64,000 nt of DNA, taken from contig CAZNFW010000013.1 of assembly GCA_964572725.1 (NCBI GenBank), positions 3,171-67,170 of the forward strand, given 5' to 3'. The stretch is from Rosettibacter sp964572725. Lineage in GTDB: Bacteria > Bacteroidota > Ignavibacteria > Ignavibacteriales > Melioribacteraceae. A program made the position numbers and the translations under genes. Positions 9,149 to 16,278 of the stretch are shown piece by piece; the first letter of the stretch is position 1, and the number at the start of each line of letters is the position of its first letter. A model generated the notes under the pieces. It was not told where the DNA came from. It searched no databases and worked only from the letters and a program-made list of their open reading frames with translations.

Positions 9149-10396
9149 TTACTCTTCTTCTTCAAATTGATTTTCTAGTATTTGAATTATTTCCTTTGCT
9201 TTTTCCTCGCCAATTCCTTCAATTTCTTTTAACTTATCAACTCCTGCTTTAAGAACTTCAACTGCAGTTTCATAGCGATTCATAATCAGTATATCTACAA
9301 TATCACTTCCTAATTCCTCGCGCAGTTCAGGAAGTTCAATATCTTCTTCATACTCATCAAGTTGTTTTTCGAGACGAATAACTTCAATGTCATATCCTGT
9401 AAGTTTCATGGCAAGACGAATATTTACACCGCCTCTTCCAACAATTAAAGAAATCTGGTCACTTTCTGCATATACAACACACTTCTTTGCATCTTCATCA
9501 ATTTCAATCTGTTTTAATTTAGCAGGAGCAAGGCATCTTTGAATAAAAACAGCAGGGTCGTCAGAATAATTTATCACATCAATATTTTCATTATTCAATT
9601 CACGTACAATTGCATGAATTCGTACTCCCTTCATTCCAACACAGGCGCCTACTGCATCGATTCTTGCATCCTGAGATTCAACCGCAACTTTTGCTCTCTC
9701 ACCAGGTTCACGTGCAATAGCTTTAATTTCAATTACGCCGTCATAAATTTCCGGAATTTCAATTTCAAATAATCTTTTTAAGAACATATTATCTGCGCGG
9801 GAAACAATAATAACCGGCCCATTTGGTGTTTTCTTGACTTCTTTAACTACAGCTCTAATTGTTTCACCCTTTTTATATTTTTCATGCGGAATCTGTTCAG
9901 ATCGAGGCAATATTAATTCATTCTTATTATGATTAATAAGTATATCATTCCGTCTTACCTGATAAATATCTCCAACTACGATTTCACCTATAATATTTTT
10001 ATATTCATTGTAAACAATATCTTTTTCGATTTCGCGAATCTTCTGATTCAAATTTTGTCTTGCAAGATTTATCAATCTTCTTCCGAATTGGGATAGTTCA
10101 ATTTTTTCAACATAATCTTCGCCAACTTCCAGGCCATCTTCATTTCCACGAGCATTAACTTCATCGATGCTGATTTGAGTACTTGGGTCTGTTACTTTTT
10201 CTACTATTGTCCTTTCAAGAAATATTTCAATATCGCCTTTATCCATATTTACGACTACATCATATCTTGCTTCTGGTCCGTATTTCTTTTTAACAAGCAG
10301 ACCGAATATTTCTTCAATAATACCTGCAAGCACATCTTTATCAACGCTTTTTTCCCGCACCATCTGTGCGAATGATTCTACTATTTCAGGGTTCAT
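9149..10396 (-). CDS. nusA: Transcription termination/antitermination factor NusA
   Basis: Binds RNA polymerase and modulates pausing, termination and rRNA antitermination. The 415 residues contain the N-terminal polymerase-binding domain, an S1 domain (EIVVGDIYQVRRNDILI) and two KH domains (GACVGMKGVRIHAIVREL and VGRGGVNIRLAMKLTG). A C-terminal helix-hairpin-helix segment (LKEIEGIGEEKAKEII) and an acidic tail follow. The start is fixed by a strong GGAGGT SD. It is 17 bases after rimP, the conserved pair. Confidence 0.97.
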   Translation of the reverse strand: MNPEIVESFAQMVREKSVDKDVLAGIIEEIFGLLVKKKYGPEARYDVVVNMDKGDIEIFLERTIVEKVTDPSTQISIDEVNARGNEDGLEVGEDYVEKIELSQFGRRLINLARQNLNQKIREIEKDIVYNEYKNIIGEIVVGDIYQVRRNDILINHNKNELILPRSEQIPHEKYKKGETIRAVVKEVKKTPNGPVIIVSRADNMFLKRLFEIEIPEIYDGVIEIKAIAREPGERAKVAVESQDARIDAVGACVGMKGVRIHAIVRELNNENIDVINYSDDPAVFIQRCLAPAKLKQIEIDEDAKKCVVYAESDQISLIVGRGGVNIRLAMKLTGYDIEVIRLEKQLDEYEEDIELPELREELGSDIVDILIMNRYETAVEVLKAGVDKLKEIEGIGEEKAKEIIQILENQFEEEE

Positions 10397-10413
10397 TTAT
10401 ATTACCTCCATTA

Positions 10414-10857
10414 TCAAAAACTAATTAATACTTTTGCTTTAACAATATCTTCAAAGTTTATTTTTATTTCTTGATTTTTTTCTTGAAAGATTAACTGATT
10501 TCCGTCAATCCGAATAAGTTTTCCTGTAATTTTTTTAATCTTATCATCTTCTTTATAACTAACATCAAATTTTCTATTGATATGCTTGTTATATTGCACA
10601 AGATATTTCAATGGTCTATCTACACCCGGAGAAGAAACATCAAGGCGGTAATTTTTAAAAAGATTTTCAGAATCAATGGCTTTTTCGATTAATCTACTGA
10701 CTCTCATGCAATCATCAGCAGTAACAGCATTTTCACCATCAATAAAAATTTCAATTATCCGAAGTTTGTCATCTCCACGAATTACGAGGTCAATGAGCAA
10801 AAATCCTTCGGATGCAACAATTTCTTCGAATTTTTCTAATATTTTTGATTTTTCCAT
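10414..10857 (-). CDS. rimP: Ribosome maturation factor RimP
   Basis: Needed for maturation of the 30S subunit. The frame is open to 10932, but the conserved protein begins at the ATG at 10857 (MEKSKILEKFEEIVASEGF). The 25 codons further upstream coincide with the leader hairpin and promoter and are not protein-like. Family motifs are LIDLVIRGDD, IFIDGENAVTADDCMRVSRLIE and YRLDVSSPGVDRPL, with a C-terminal SH3-like part (ITGKLIRIDGNQLIF). It is about 147 residues, the normal size, and is the first gene of the nusA-infB operon. Confidence 0.95.
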   Translation of the reverse strand: MEKSKILEKFEEIVASEGFLLIDLVIRGDDKLRIIEIFIDGENAVTADDCMRVSRLIEKAIDSENLFKNYRLDVSSPGVDRPLKYLVQYNKHINRKFDVSYKEDDKIKKITGKLIRIDGNQLIFQEKNQEIKINFEDIVKAKVLISF

Positions 10858-10868
10858 TTTACGTAAAC

Positions 10869-10890
10869 AAAAATCGCCCACGAGGGGCGA
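10869..10890 (-). ncRNA. rimP-leader-type hairpin with T run
   Basis: Between the operon promoter and rimP the minus strand holds TCGCCC-CTCGT-GGGCGA followed by TTTTTG: a six-pair GC-rich stem with a five-base loop and a T tract. This is intrinsic-terminator shape. Hairpins of this kind in front of rimP are known as the rimP-leader family (premature terminators). Here it would start only a few bases after the predicted transcription start, leaving a leader of about 40 bases. Regulatory action is inferred, not shown. Confidence 0.55.
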
Positions 10891-10901
10891 ATTAGACACC
10901 G

Positions 10902-10933
10902 CAAATTTATAAATTATTAAGTGAATTAGCAAA
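10902..10933 (-). promoter_or_regulatory. Promoter of the rimP-nusA-infB operon
   Basis: On the minus strand TTTG (10933-10930), a 20-base spacer and TAAATTTG (10909-10902) match the Bacteroidota consensus TTTG-N19/20-TAnnTTTG. It has the same spacing as the initiator tRNA promoter in this window. Transcription would start near 10895, just ahead of the leader hairpin. Confidence 0.65.
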
Positions 10934-11013
10934 TTTCTGCTCTTAAGTCATTTCAAACACAAATATCAATAAAATTATAATTATTAATTAAAAACTATGA
11001 ATGTCCCACTTTA

Positions 11014-12154
11014 TTAAACCAAATTTTTAATTATTTCATCACAAATTGCATAACCTTTTGCTGTTAATTTTATTTTCTTTTCTTCCTGAACAATAAAACC
11101 ATTATTCATCATTTCACAAATTAAAGATTGTCTTTCTTCAAGCCACTTGTTACCAAATCTGCTGGAAAAATCAACAGTATCCAAACCACTGCTTCTGAGT
11201 GCAAGCATTACATACTCGTCCAGCATTTGACTTTTTGTTAATATCTCTTCTCCAATAACCGCATGATTTTCTTCATTAATTGATTTTAGATAAAAATTTA
11301 GGCTTGAAAAATTCCACCATCTTTTTCCTTCGACAAAAGAATGTGATGAAGTTCCAAAACCCAGATAATCTTTGTATCTCCAGTATGAATTGTTATGAAC
11401 ACATTCATAACCGGGTTTTGCAAAATTTGATACTTCATATTGAACAAAGCCGTTATGTGAAAGAAAATCAATTGTCAGTTCATATAAATCAGCATCATAA
11501 TCTTCATCCTGAATTTTGACTTTACCATCCATTACCATTTTGTATAATATTGTTCCGCGTTCTAAAATTAAGCTGTATGCAGAAAGATGTTTAATGGGCA
11601 GGCTTAAAGCTATATTTAAATTATGCATCCAGATTTTTTTTGTTTGATTGGGTAGATTAAAAATTAAATCGATGCTAATATTTTCAAAACCTGCATCATT
11701 AGCATCCAGAACAGTTTTTAATGCTGTGACGGAATCATGAATGCGTGTAAGAAATTTTAATTCATTATTGTCAAAAGATTGTATGCCTATACTTAATCTA
11801 TTAATTCCAATATCTTTAAAAATTTTTAACTTATTTTTATTCAATGTANNNNNNNNNNCCGGGATTAGCTTCAATTGTAATCTCGGCATTGGAGCATAAA
11901 TAAAATTTTTGTGATATGAAATCAACAAGCTCATAAAAAAAATGGGGCTCCATTAAAGATGGAGTTCCTCCGCCAAAATAAATAGAGATAATTTTTCTAT
12001 TGTTTGAATATTTGCTTGCAAAAAAATTAATTTCCTTTTTTAATGCACTAAGATATTCATTTGTATTTTTATCAGTAATTATAGAATAAAAGTCACAATA
12101 AATGCATTTGGTTTCACAATAAGGTATATGAATATAAATCGATGTTTCCTTCAT
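11014..12154 (-). CDS. hemW: HemW-type radical SAM protein (coproporphyrinogen III oxidase-like), interrupted by an assembly gap
   Basis: A radical SAM protein of the HemW family, a heme-binding/heme-chaperone relative of HemN. The N-terminal part has the CxxxCxxC iron-sulfur motif (YCETKCIYCDF), then YFGGGTPSL and ITIEANP. The C-terminal part carries INRLSIGIQSFD, DLIFNLPNQT, HLSAYSLILERGT and YEVSNFAKPGYECVHN. Ten Ns at 11849-11858 break the frame and give two apparent ORFs. Joining the flanks directly reads CCC-GGT-ACA-TTG (P-G-T-L), exactly what the family has after 'EANP'. The true gene is therefore one intact frame of about 376 codons. HemW can be told from HemN by its Cys motif and shorter length. 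Confidence 0.9.
11849..11858. other. Ten-N assembly gap inside hemW
   Basis: A run of ten Ns, a common scaffold placeholder. Removing all ten restores the hemW frame without any missing residue, so the real gap appears to be zero bases long. Confidence 0.95.
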
Positions 12155-12184
12155 AATTATTCACTGTCAACTCTACCATATCCA

Positions 12185-13267
12185 TCAAAAACCTAAAGAG
12201 ATACCTGCACTTGCAGTTTTTGTTTTTGCAAATTTATAATCAGCATTTATATTAATTGCGACAAGTTTAATATTCAAACCAACTGTAAATGCAGAACTAT
12301 TATCTCCTTCCATTTCAAACTTAACTCTTGTTGGGGGTACCGGAACACCATTTACTGTTTCATTAGATTGATAATCATATTTAACTGTGGTTTTAGAATT
12401 TTCAAATGTAAATCCAGTATAAGGAGTAATTGATACAATTCCACCGAATGTTTTTCCTGCATATACTCCATATTGAGTAGCAGAACTTTCAAATATATCG
12501 CCGACTTTTAACTTTTGTGTAAAGAATGCTACTGCAATATCAAGAGGTAGAGGATTTTTAAACCATATTCCGGTATTATGAATTAATCCCACTCCCCAGA
12601 AGCTAAATTTTCCCATATCCTCGATATCAACACTTGGAAGATAACGGAAAGAAGCATAAGTTCCAGCAACAGTACCAATAGTTAACTGAGCAGCTGCTGT
12701 AGGAAATGCAGGAAGTTCATCTAAAAATCCTTTTACTTCTTCAAGAGATAATTCATAAGGATTAACTGTATATTGTTGTCCCCCAGCTTGAACAGTTTTA
12801 CCTGGGAATTTTACTTTCATATATTCATTTTTGCTTCCAACAATTGTAGGACCTGAAAAATTAACATTAAATTTTGTGTGCATTAATTCATTCTTAAGAC
12901 TTTCATAATTCTGAGTTCCAATAATATTCGGGGTTATTCCTGAATTATAAAGTATCTGTTCAATCTGGCTTCCGGAAAAGTAAAAATCTCCTGTTGCACT
13001 AAATTTTTTAACATCGCTTGAGAAAAAAGATCCCATTGCTATGAACTTAATATCTAAATGAAACCCAAGAAAATCCGCAGGGGGAAGTTTTGAAACCCAT
13101 CCAGAATTAAGATTAGAACCAAATGCAGAAATTACTGGCGAAACATAAGCTTTTCCAACAGTTGACGATAAATTCGACAAAGTTTCTTCAAGACTTTGAG
13201 CTTGTAAGTTATATTGTGAAAGAGATAAAACAAATACAATCATTGCTACAAATATATTTTTCTTCAT
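12185..13267 (-). CDS. DUF6588 family outer-membrane barrel-like protein
   Basis: A secreted or outer-membrane protein of unknown function, 360 residues. It has a Sec signal peptide (MKKNIFVAMIVFVLSLSQYNLQAQ). The segment SAFGSNLNSGWVSKLPP followed by LGFHLDIKFIAMGSFF is typical of DUF6588 proteins. The rest alternates polar and hydrophobic residues as in beta-barrels and ends with the aromatic pattern ASAGISLGF. A strong AAGGAG SD sits before the ATG at 13267. It stands between recN and hemW, with no sign that the three work together. Family assignment is by sequence character only. Confidence 0.75.
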   Translation of the reverse strand: MKKNIFVAMIVFVLSLSQYNLQAQSLEETLSNLSSTVGKAYVSPVISAFGSNLNSGWVSKLPPADFLGFHLDIKFIAMGSFFSSDVKKFSATGDFYFSGSQIEQILYNSGITPNIIGTQNYESLKNELMHTKFNVNFSGPTIVGSKNEYMKVKFPGKTVQAGGQQYTVNPYELSLEEVKGFLDELPAFPTAAAQLTIGTVAGTYASFRYLPSVDIEDMGKFSFWGVGLIHNTGIWFKNPLPLDIAVAFFTQKLKVGDIFESSATQYGVYAGKTFGGIVSITPYTGFTFENSKTTVKYDYQSNETVNGVPVPPTRVKFEMEGDNSSAFTVGLNIKLVAININADYKFAKTKTASAGISLGF

Positions 13268-13367
13268 TTAGGACTCCTTTTATATTAATGTTGTTGCTAA
13301 TTTAACATTCTCTTTGTTTGATAAAAAGAAATTTCTAATAAAAATTGCATTAATGTGTTTGAAAGCA

Positions 13368-15074
13368 CTAATTATTTTTTTGAGAGATTAATTCTTTTGC
13401 CCCCATTAATGCTGCTTCTGTTATTTTTTCTCCGCTGATCAATCTAGCTACTTCACGAATTTTTTCTTCTTCATTTAATAATCTTATAGAGCTTACAACA
13501 CGGTCACCAGATTTTTTCTTTTCAACCACAAAATGTAAATCAGATAATCCAGCAATTTGCGGCAGGTGTGTAATAGCAATAATTTGATGAAATGAAGCTA
13601 ACGATTTTAAAGCTTTTCCAACTTTTTGAGCTATTCTTCCACTTACTCCTGTATCTATTTCATCAAATATCAAAATTGGGAGTTTATCTGATTTTGCAAG
13701 TACAGATTTTAAAGCAAGCATTATCCTTGAAACTTCGCCTCCCGAAGCAACTTTAATTAATGGTTTTACATCTTCTCCCGCATTTGTTGATATATAAAAT
13801 TCAACATAGTCATAACCCCTATCGTTATATTTATATCTATTACTATTTAACAAAATATAATTTTCCGTTTCTGATAATTCATTTGTAAACTTAACTTCAA
13901 ATATTGGGTCACTAATTCCAAGATTTTTAAGAACTTCTTCAACTTCTTTCTTAATATTTTTAGCAATAATTTTTCTTTTTTCAGAAATACTTTTTGCAAT
14001 ATCACCGCAAACCTTTCTCAGGTCATAAATCTCATTTTCAAGTTCTTTGATTCTGTTTGTAAAATTTTCTGCAAGATTAACTTCTTTTCCAATTTTTTCA
14101 CGATGTTCCAAAACAGATTTTATTGTACCACCATACTTTTTTTTCAGTAAATTAAAAGCTCCAAGCCTTTCTCTTATTTTTTCAACATGAACGGGGTCAA
14201 CATCAATTTTATTTTTATAATCTCTAAGAAAAGATGATATCTCATTAAGTATTACAATTGCTGATTGTAAATCATTAACTTTTTCAACAAAGGATTTATC
14301 AATTTTTGAAAGCTCATTTAATTTATTTTTAACAGCAAACAGCTGATCATGTATAGAATTTTCACTTTCATAAAGTTGTGAATAAATATCATTCGACATA
14401 GAAAGCAGCTTCTCAGAGTTTTCCAGAACTTTTAACTCATTTTCTAATTCTTCTTCTTCTTCGATACCTGGTGCAACAGAATCAATCTCTTTAATTTGAA
14501 ATTGATAAAGGTCTTTTTTTTCTTTTAATAAATTTTCTCTTTCCATTAATTCTTTTAATTCATGCTGTAATTGATGTAGTATACTTATATTTTCTTTGTA
14601 TTCAGATAAATACTGGTCTATATCAGCAAATTCATCAAGCATTTCAAGATGATTTTCAGTTTTTAATAAAGACTGATGTTCGTGCTGTCCATGTAAATCT
14701 ACCAGCAAATCACCAATTTCTTTTATTACATTTAATGTAACAGGCGAGTCGTTAACAAAACATCTGTTTGTTCCTTTAGCTGTAATTTCTCTTCTTATGA
14801 TTAATTCATCACCATCTTCTATTTCATGTTCTTCTAAGATTTTTTTTACTTTTTTATTACCTGCAATTTCAAAAATTCCTTCTACAATTGTTTTCTCGGC
14901 ACCTTTGCGAATTACATCAACAGAAGCTCTTTCACCAAGTAATAATCCCATTGCATCAATAAGTATCGATTTTCCTGCGCCTGTTTCTCCTGTGATAATA
15001 TTTAGACCTTTTCCAAATTGAATTTCAATATTTTCAATAAGTGCGTAATCTTTAATAAGAAGTGATTTTAACAT
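13368..15074 (-). CDS. recN: DNA repair protein RecN
   Basis: An SMC-like ATPase that acts on double-strand breaks. The 568 residues begin with MLKSLLIKDYALIENIEI and Walker A ITGETGAGKSILIDAM. A long coiled-coil middle follows (about residues 160-380), then the ABC signature (ASGGEVSRIMLALK) and Walker B (LPILIFDEIDTGVSGRIAQKVG) with the D/H-loop AITHLPQIAG. In the 120 bases upstream are an 11-base tandem repeat and a palindrome, possible operator sequence. In many bacteria recN is an SOS gene. Confidence 0.96.
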   Translation of the reverse strand: MLKSLLIKDYALIENIEIQFGKGLNIITGETGAGKSILIDAMGLLLGERASVDVIRKGAEKTIVEGIFEIAGNKKVKKILEEHEIEDGDELIIRREITAKGTNRCFVNDSPVTLNVIKEIGDLLVDLHGQHEHQSLLKTENHLEMLDEFADIDQYLSEYKENISILHQLQHELKELMERENLLKEKKDLYQFQIKEIDSVAPGIEEEEELENELKVLENSEKLLSMSNDIYSQLYESENSIHDQLFAVKNKLNELSKIDKSFVEKVNDLQSAIVILNEISSFLRDYKNKIDVDPVHVEKIRERLGAFNLLKKKYGGTIKSVLEHREKIGKEVNLAENFTNRIKELENEIYDLRKVCGDIAKSISEKRKIIAKNIKKEVEEVLKNLGISDPIFEVKFTNELSETENYILLNSNRYKYNDRGYDYVEFYISTNAGEDVKPLIKVASGGEVSRIMLALKSVLAKSDKLPILIFDEIDTGVSGRIAQKVGKALKSLASFHQIIAITHLPQIAGLSDLHFVVEKKKSGDRVVSSIRLLNEEEKIREVARLISGEKITEAALMGAKELISQKNN

Positions 15075-15106
15075 TGCAGCAAAAATATTTTTATACGAAT
15101 ATGAGG

Positions 15107-15135
15107 AAGTATCAAGTAAGTATCAAGTATTGATA
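15107..15135. repeat. 11-base tandem repeat and 15-base palindrome between recN and tRNA-fMet
   Basis: AAGTATCAAGT occurs twice in direct tandem (15107-15117 and 15118-15128). The second copy runs into TATCAA-GTA-TTGATA (15121-15135), a perfect inverted repeat with a three-base centre. It lies 33-60 bases upstream of recN and just before the tRNA promoter. The layout suits a regulator binding site, but no regulator is identified. Confidence 0.5.
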
Positions 15136-15139
15136 AAGA

Positions 15140-15171
15140 TTTGACATAAAAAAAATGCTTTTATATATTTG
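15140..15171 (+). promoter_or_regulatory. Promoter of tRNA-fMet
   Basis: TTTG (15140-15143), a 20-base spacer and TATATTTG (15164-15171) match the Bacteroidota promoter consensus. The same stretch also reads TTGACA-N17-TATATT. The predicted start is about 20 bases before the tRNA. Confidence 0.7.
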
Positions 15172-15196
15172 TAACCCAAATTTGATAAAATTACAT

Positions 15197-15269
<73 letters not shown>

Positions 15270-15275
15270 CAAATG

Positions 15276-15304
15276 AAAAACCTCATCATAAGATGAGGTT
15301 TTTT
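15276..15304 (+). terminator. Intrinsic terminator after tRNA-fMet
   Basis: A 12-13 pair stem AAAAACCTCATC / GATGAGGTTTTT with an ATAA loop and a T run continuing into TTTTATTT. It is nearly symmetric, so it could also work on the minus strand for the small gene at 15357-15647. Confidence 0.9.
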
Positions 15305-15356
15305 ATTTAAGGGATTTCTTGAAATTCTATTGTGTTGATAAACTCTGGGAAAAACA

Positions 15357-15647
15357 TTATTCATCTAATGGTTCATCGTCTCCTTCAATTATATCAAATT
15401 TTGAAATACAATCATTACAAAAACATAATTTAATTTTATCACTTTCATATCCATTACATTCTTCTGATTTAATTATATCAATTATTGATTCACACAAAGG
15501 ACAAAAAATAGCAGTATAACTGTCATCGCAAATCTTTTCTATACAATGTCTGCAGAAAGAGCCTTTGAATTTAACAAGATTGGTACATTCTTTAATGCTG
15601 CATTTATGAATTTTTAATTTATTGATTTTATTAGTCATAAGCTCCAT
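15357..15647 (-). CDS. Small cysteine-rich protein, possible zinc-binding
   Basis: A 96-residue protein I do not recognise. It has nine cysteines, several in pairs: HKCSIKEC, FCRHC, FCPLC and CFCNDC. This suggests two treble-clef or zinc-ribbon sites. The C terminus is acidic (EGDDEPLDE). The start could be the ATG at 15647 or the one at 15638 (MTNKINKL), which has a GGAG close upstream. It stands alone between the tRNA terminator and a large non-coding region. A role in metal or nucleic acid binding is only a guess. Confidence 0.6.
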   Translation of the reverse strand: MELMTNKINKLKIHKCSIKECTNLVKFKGSFCRHCIEKICDDSYTAIFCPLCESIIDIIKSEECNGYESDKIKLCFCNDCISKFDIIEGDDEPLDE

Positions 15648-15848
15648 TAATTATTTTTTAATTAGAAGAAGAAGTGCGGCAAAATGTGATTCTGATCTGA
15701 ATGCCCTCAATATTCAGTGAATCATAATTTTAACCGCACTCGGTATGACAAAAAGAACAGAAATTCATCAAAACCAAAATATTATGTAACAAATAACTTG
15801 TGAAGAAAAGAAATATTTCGTAAATATTTCTAAGCCCTCAATATGTAA

Positions 15849-16040
15849 CTAATGTTCTGCTGAGTATACTGACTCAACAATTTTGAATAGATTAATTTCC
15901 ACTTTAATTATGTAAGCCGACACTCTATTTTCTACACTAAATAATAATGAATCAAAACACTGTAACACTTTATTACTGTCACTTTTTTCTAATTCCTTTA
16001 CTGTTGAAATTCCTTTACAAGAATAACAAATTGTAATTAC
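15849..16040 (-). other. 63-codon open frame without a good start, possible gene remnant
   Basis: The minus strand is open for 63 codons between stops. It reads like protein (begins VITICYSCKGISTVKELEKS, ends KIVESVYSAEH) and has a CxxC pair, but no ATG or SD. The first usable start is a GTG 24 codons in. It may be a decayed gene or chance in AT-rich DNA. Confidence 0.2.
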
Positions 16041-16163
16041 TATTTAATTACTTTTCTAATTTATTATAGTTCGGAAAGTAATGTTTTTAAAAAATGATTT
16101 TAATTTTTTCAGTGTGCCCTCAACCTGATTAAACTTTTTATTTTATCATTAATCCCCATATAA

Positions 16164-16193
16164 AAAAGACGACCCATGAGTAGGTCGTCTTTT
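16164..16193 (-). terminator. Intrinsic terminator of the S9 peptidase gene
   Basis: An 11-pair stem around AAAAGACGACC / GGTCGTCTTTT with an eight-base loop, 86 bases after the S9 peptidase stop. On the minus strand it is followed by a six-T run. Confidence 0.88.
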
Positions 16194-16278
16194 CTATCAA
16201 TGTTATCACTTATGGTTACTAATTAATTTGGAAACAAGTCAACAGTTTTCTCTGTATTTTGATAAACATATATCTAAA

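Larger units (their letters stand above)
15648..16278. other. 630-base intergenic region with short repeats
   Basis: No convincing gene. It holds three direct copies of the C-rich octamer GCCCTCAA (15703, 15834, 16116), an inverted repeat GAAATATTT-cgt-AAATATTTC just before the second octamer, and two copies of AATTCCTTTAC 17 bases apart (15991, 16008). A start-less open frame lies on the minus strand (15849-16040), and the S9 peptidase terminator is at 16164-16193. I found no RNase P, tmRNA or SRP RNA landmarks. Confidence 0.6.

Noticed and set aside
10858..10932. 25-codon upstream extension of rimP
   Set aside because: It coincides with the promoter and leader hairpin and has no homology-like pattern.
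11837..12154. HemW as two genes or a pseudogene
   Set aside because: The break is caused by inserted Ns; the flanks join in frame.
15703..16123. GCCCTCAA copies as a CRISPR array
   Set aside because: The repeats are only eight bases with unequal spacing (131 and 282 bases) and there are no cas genes.
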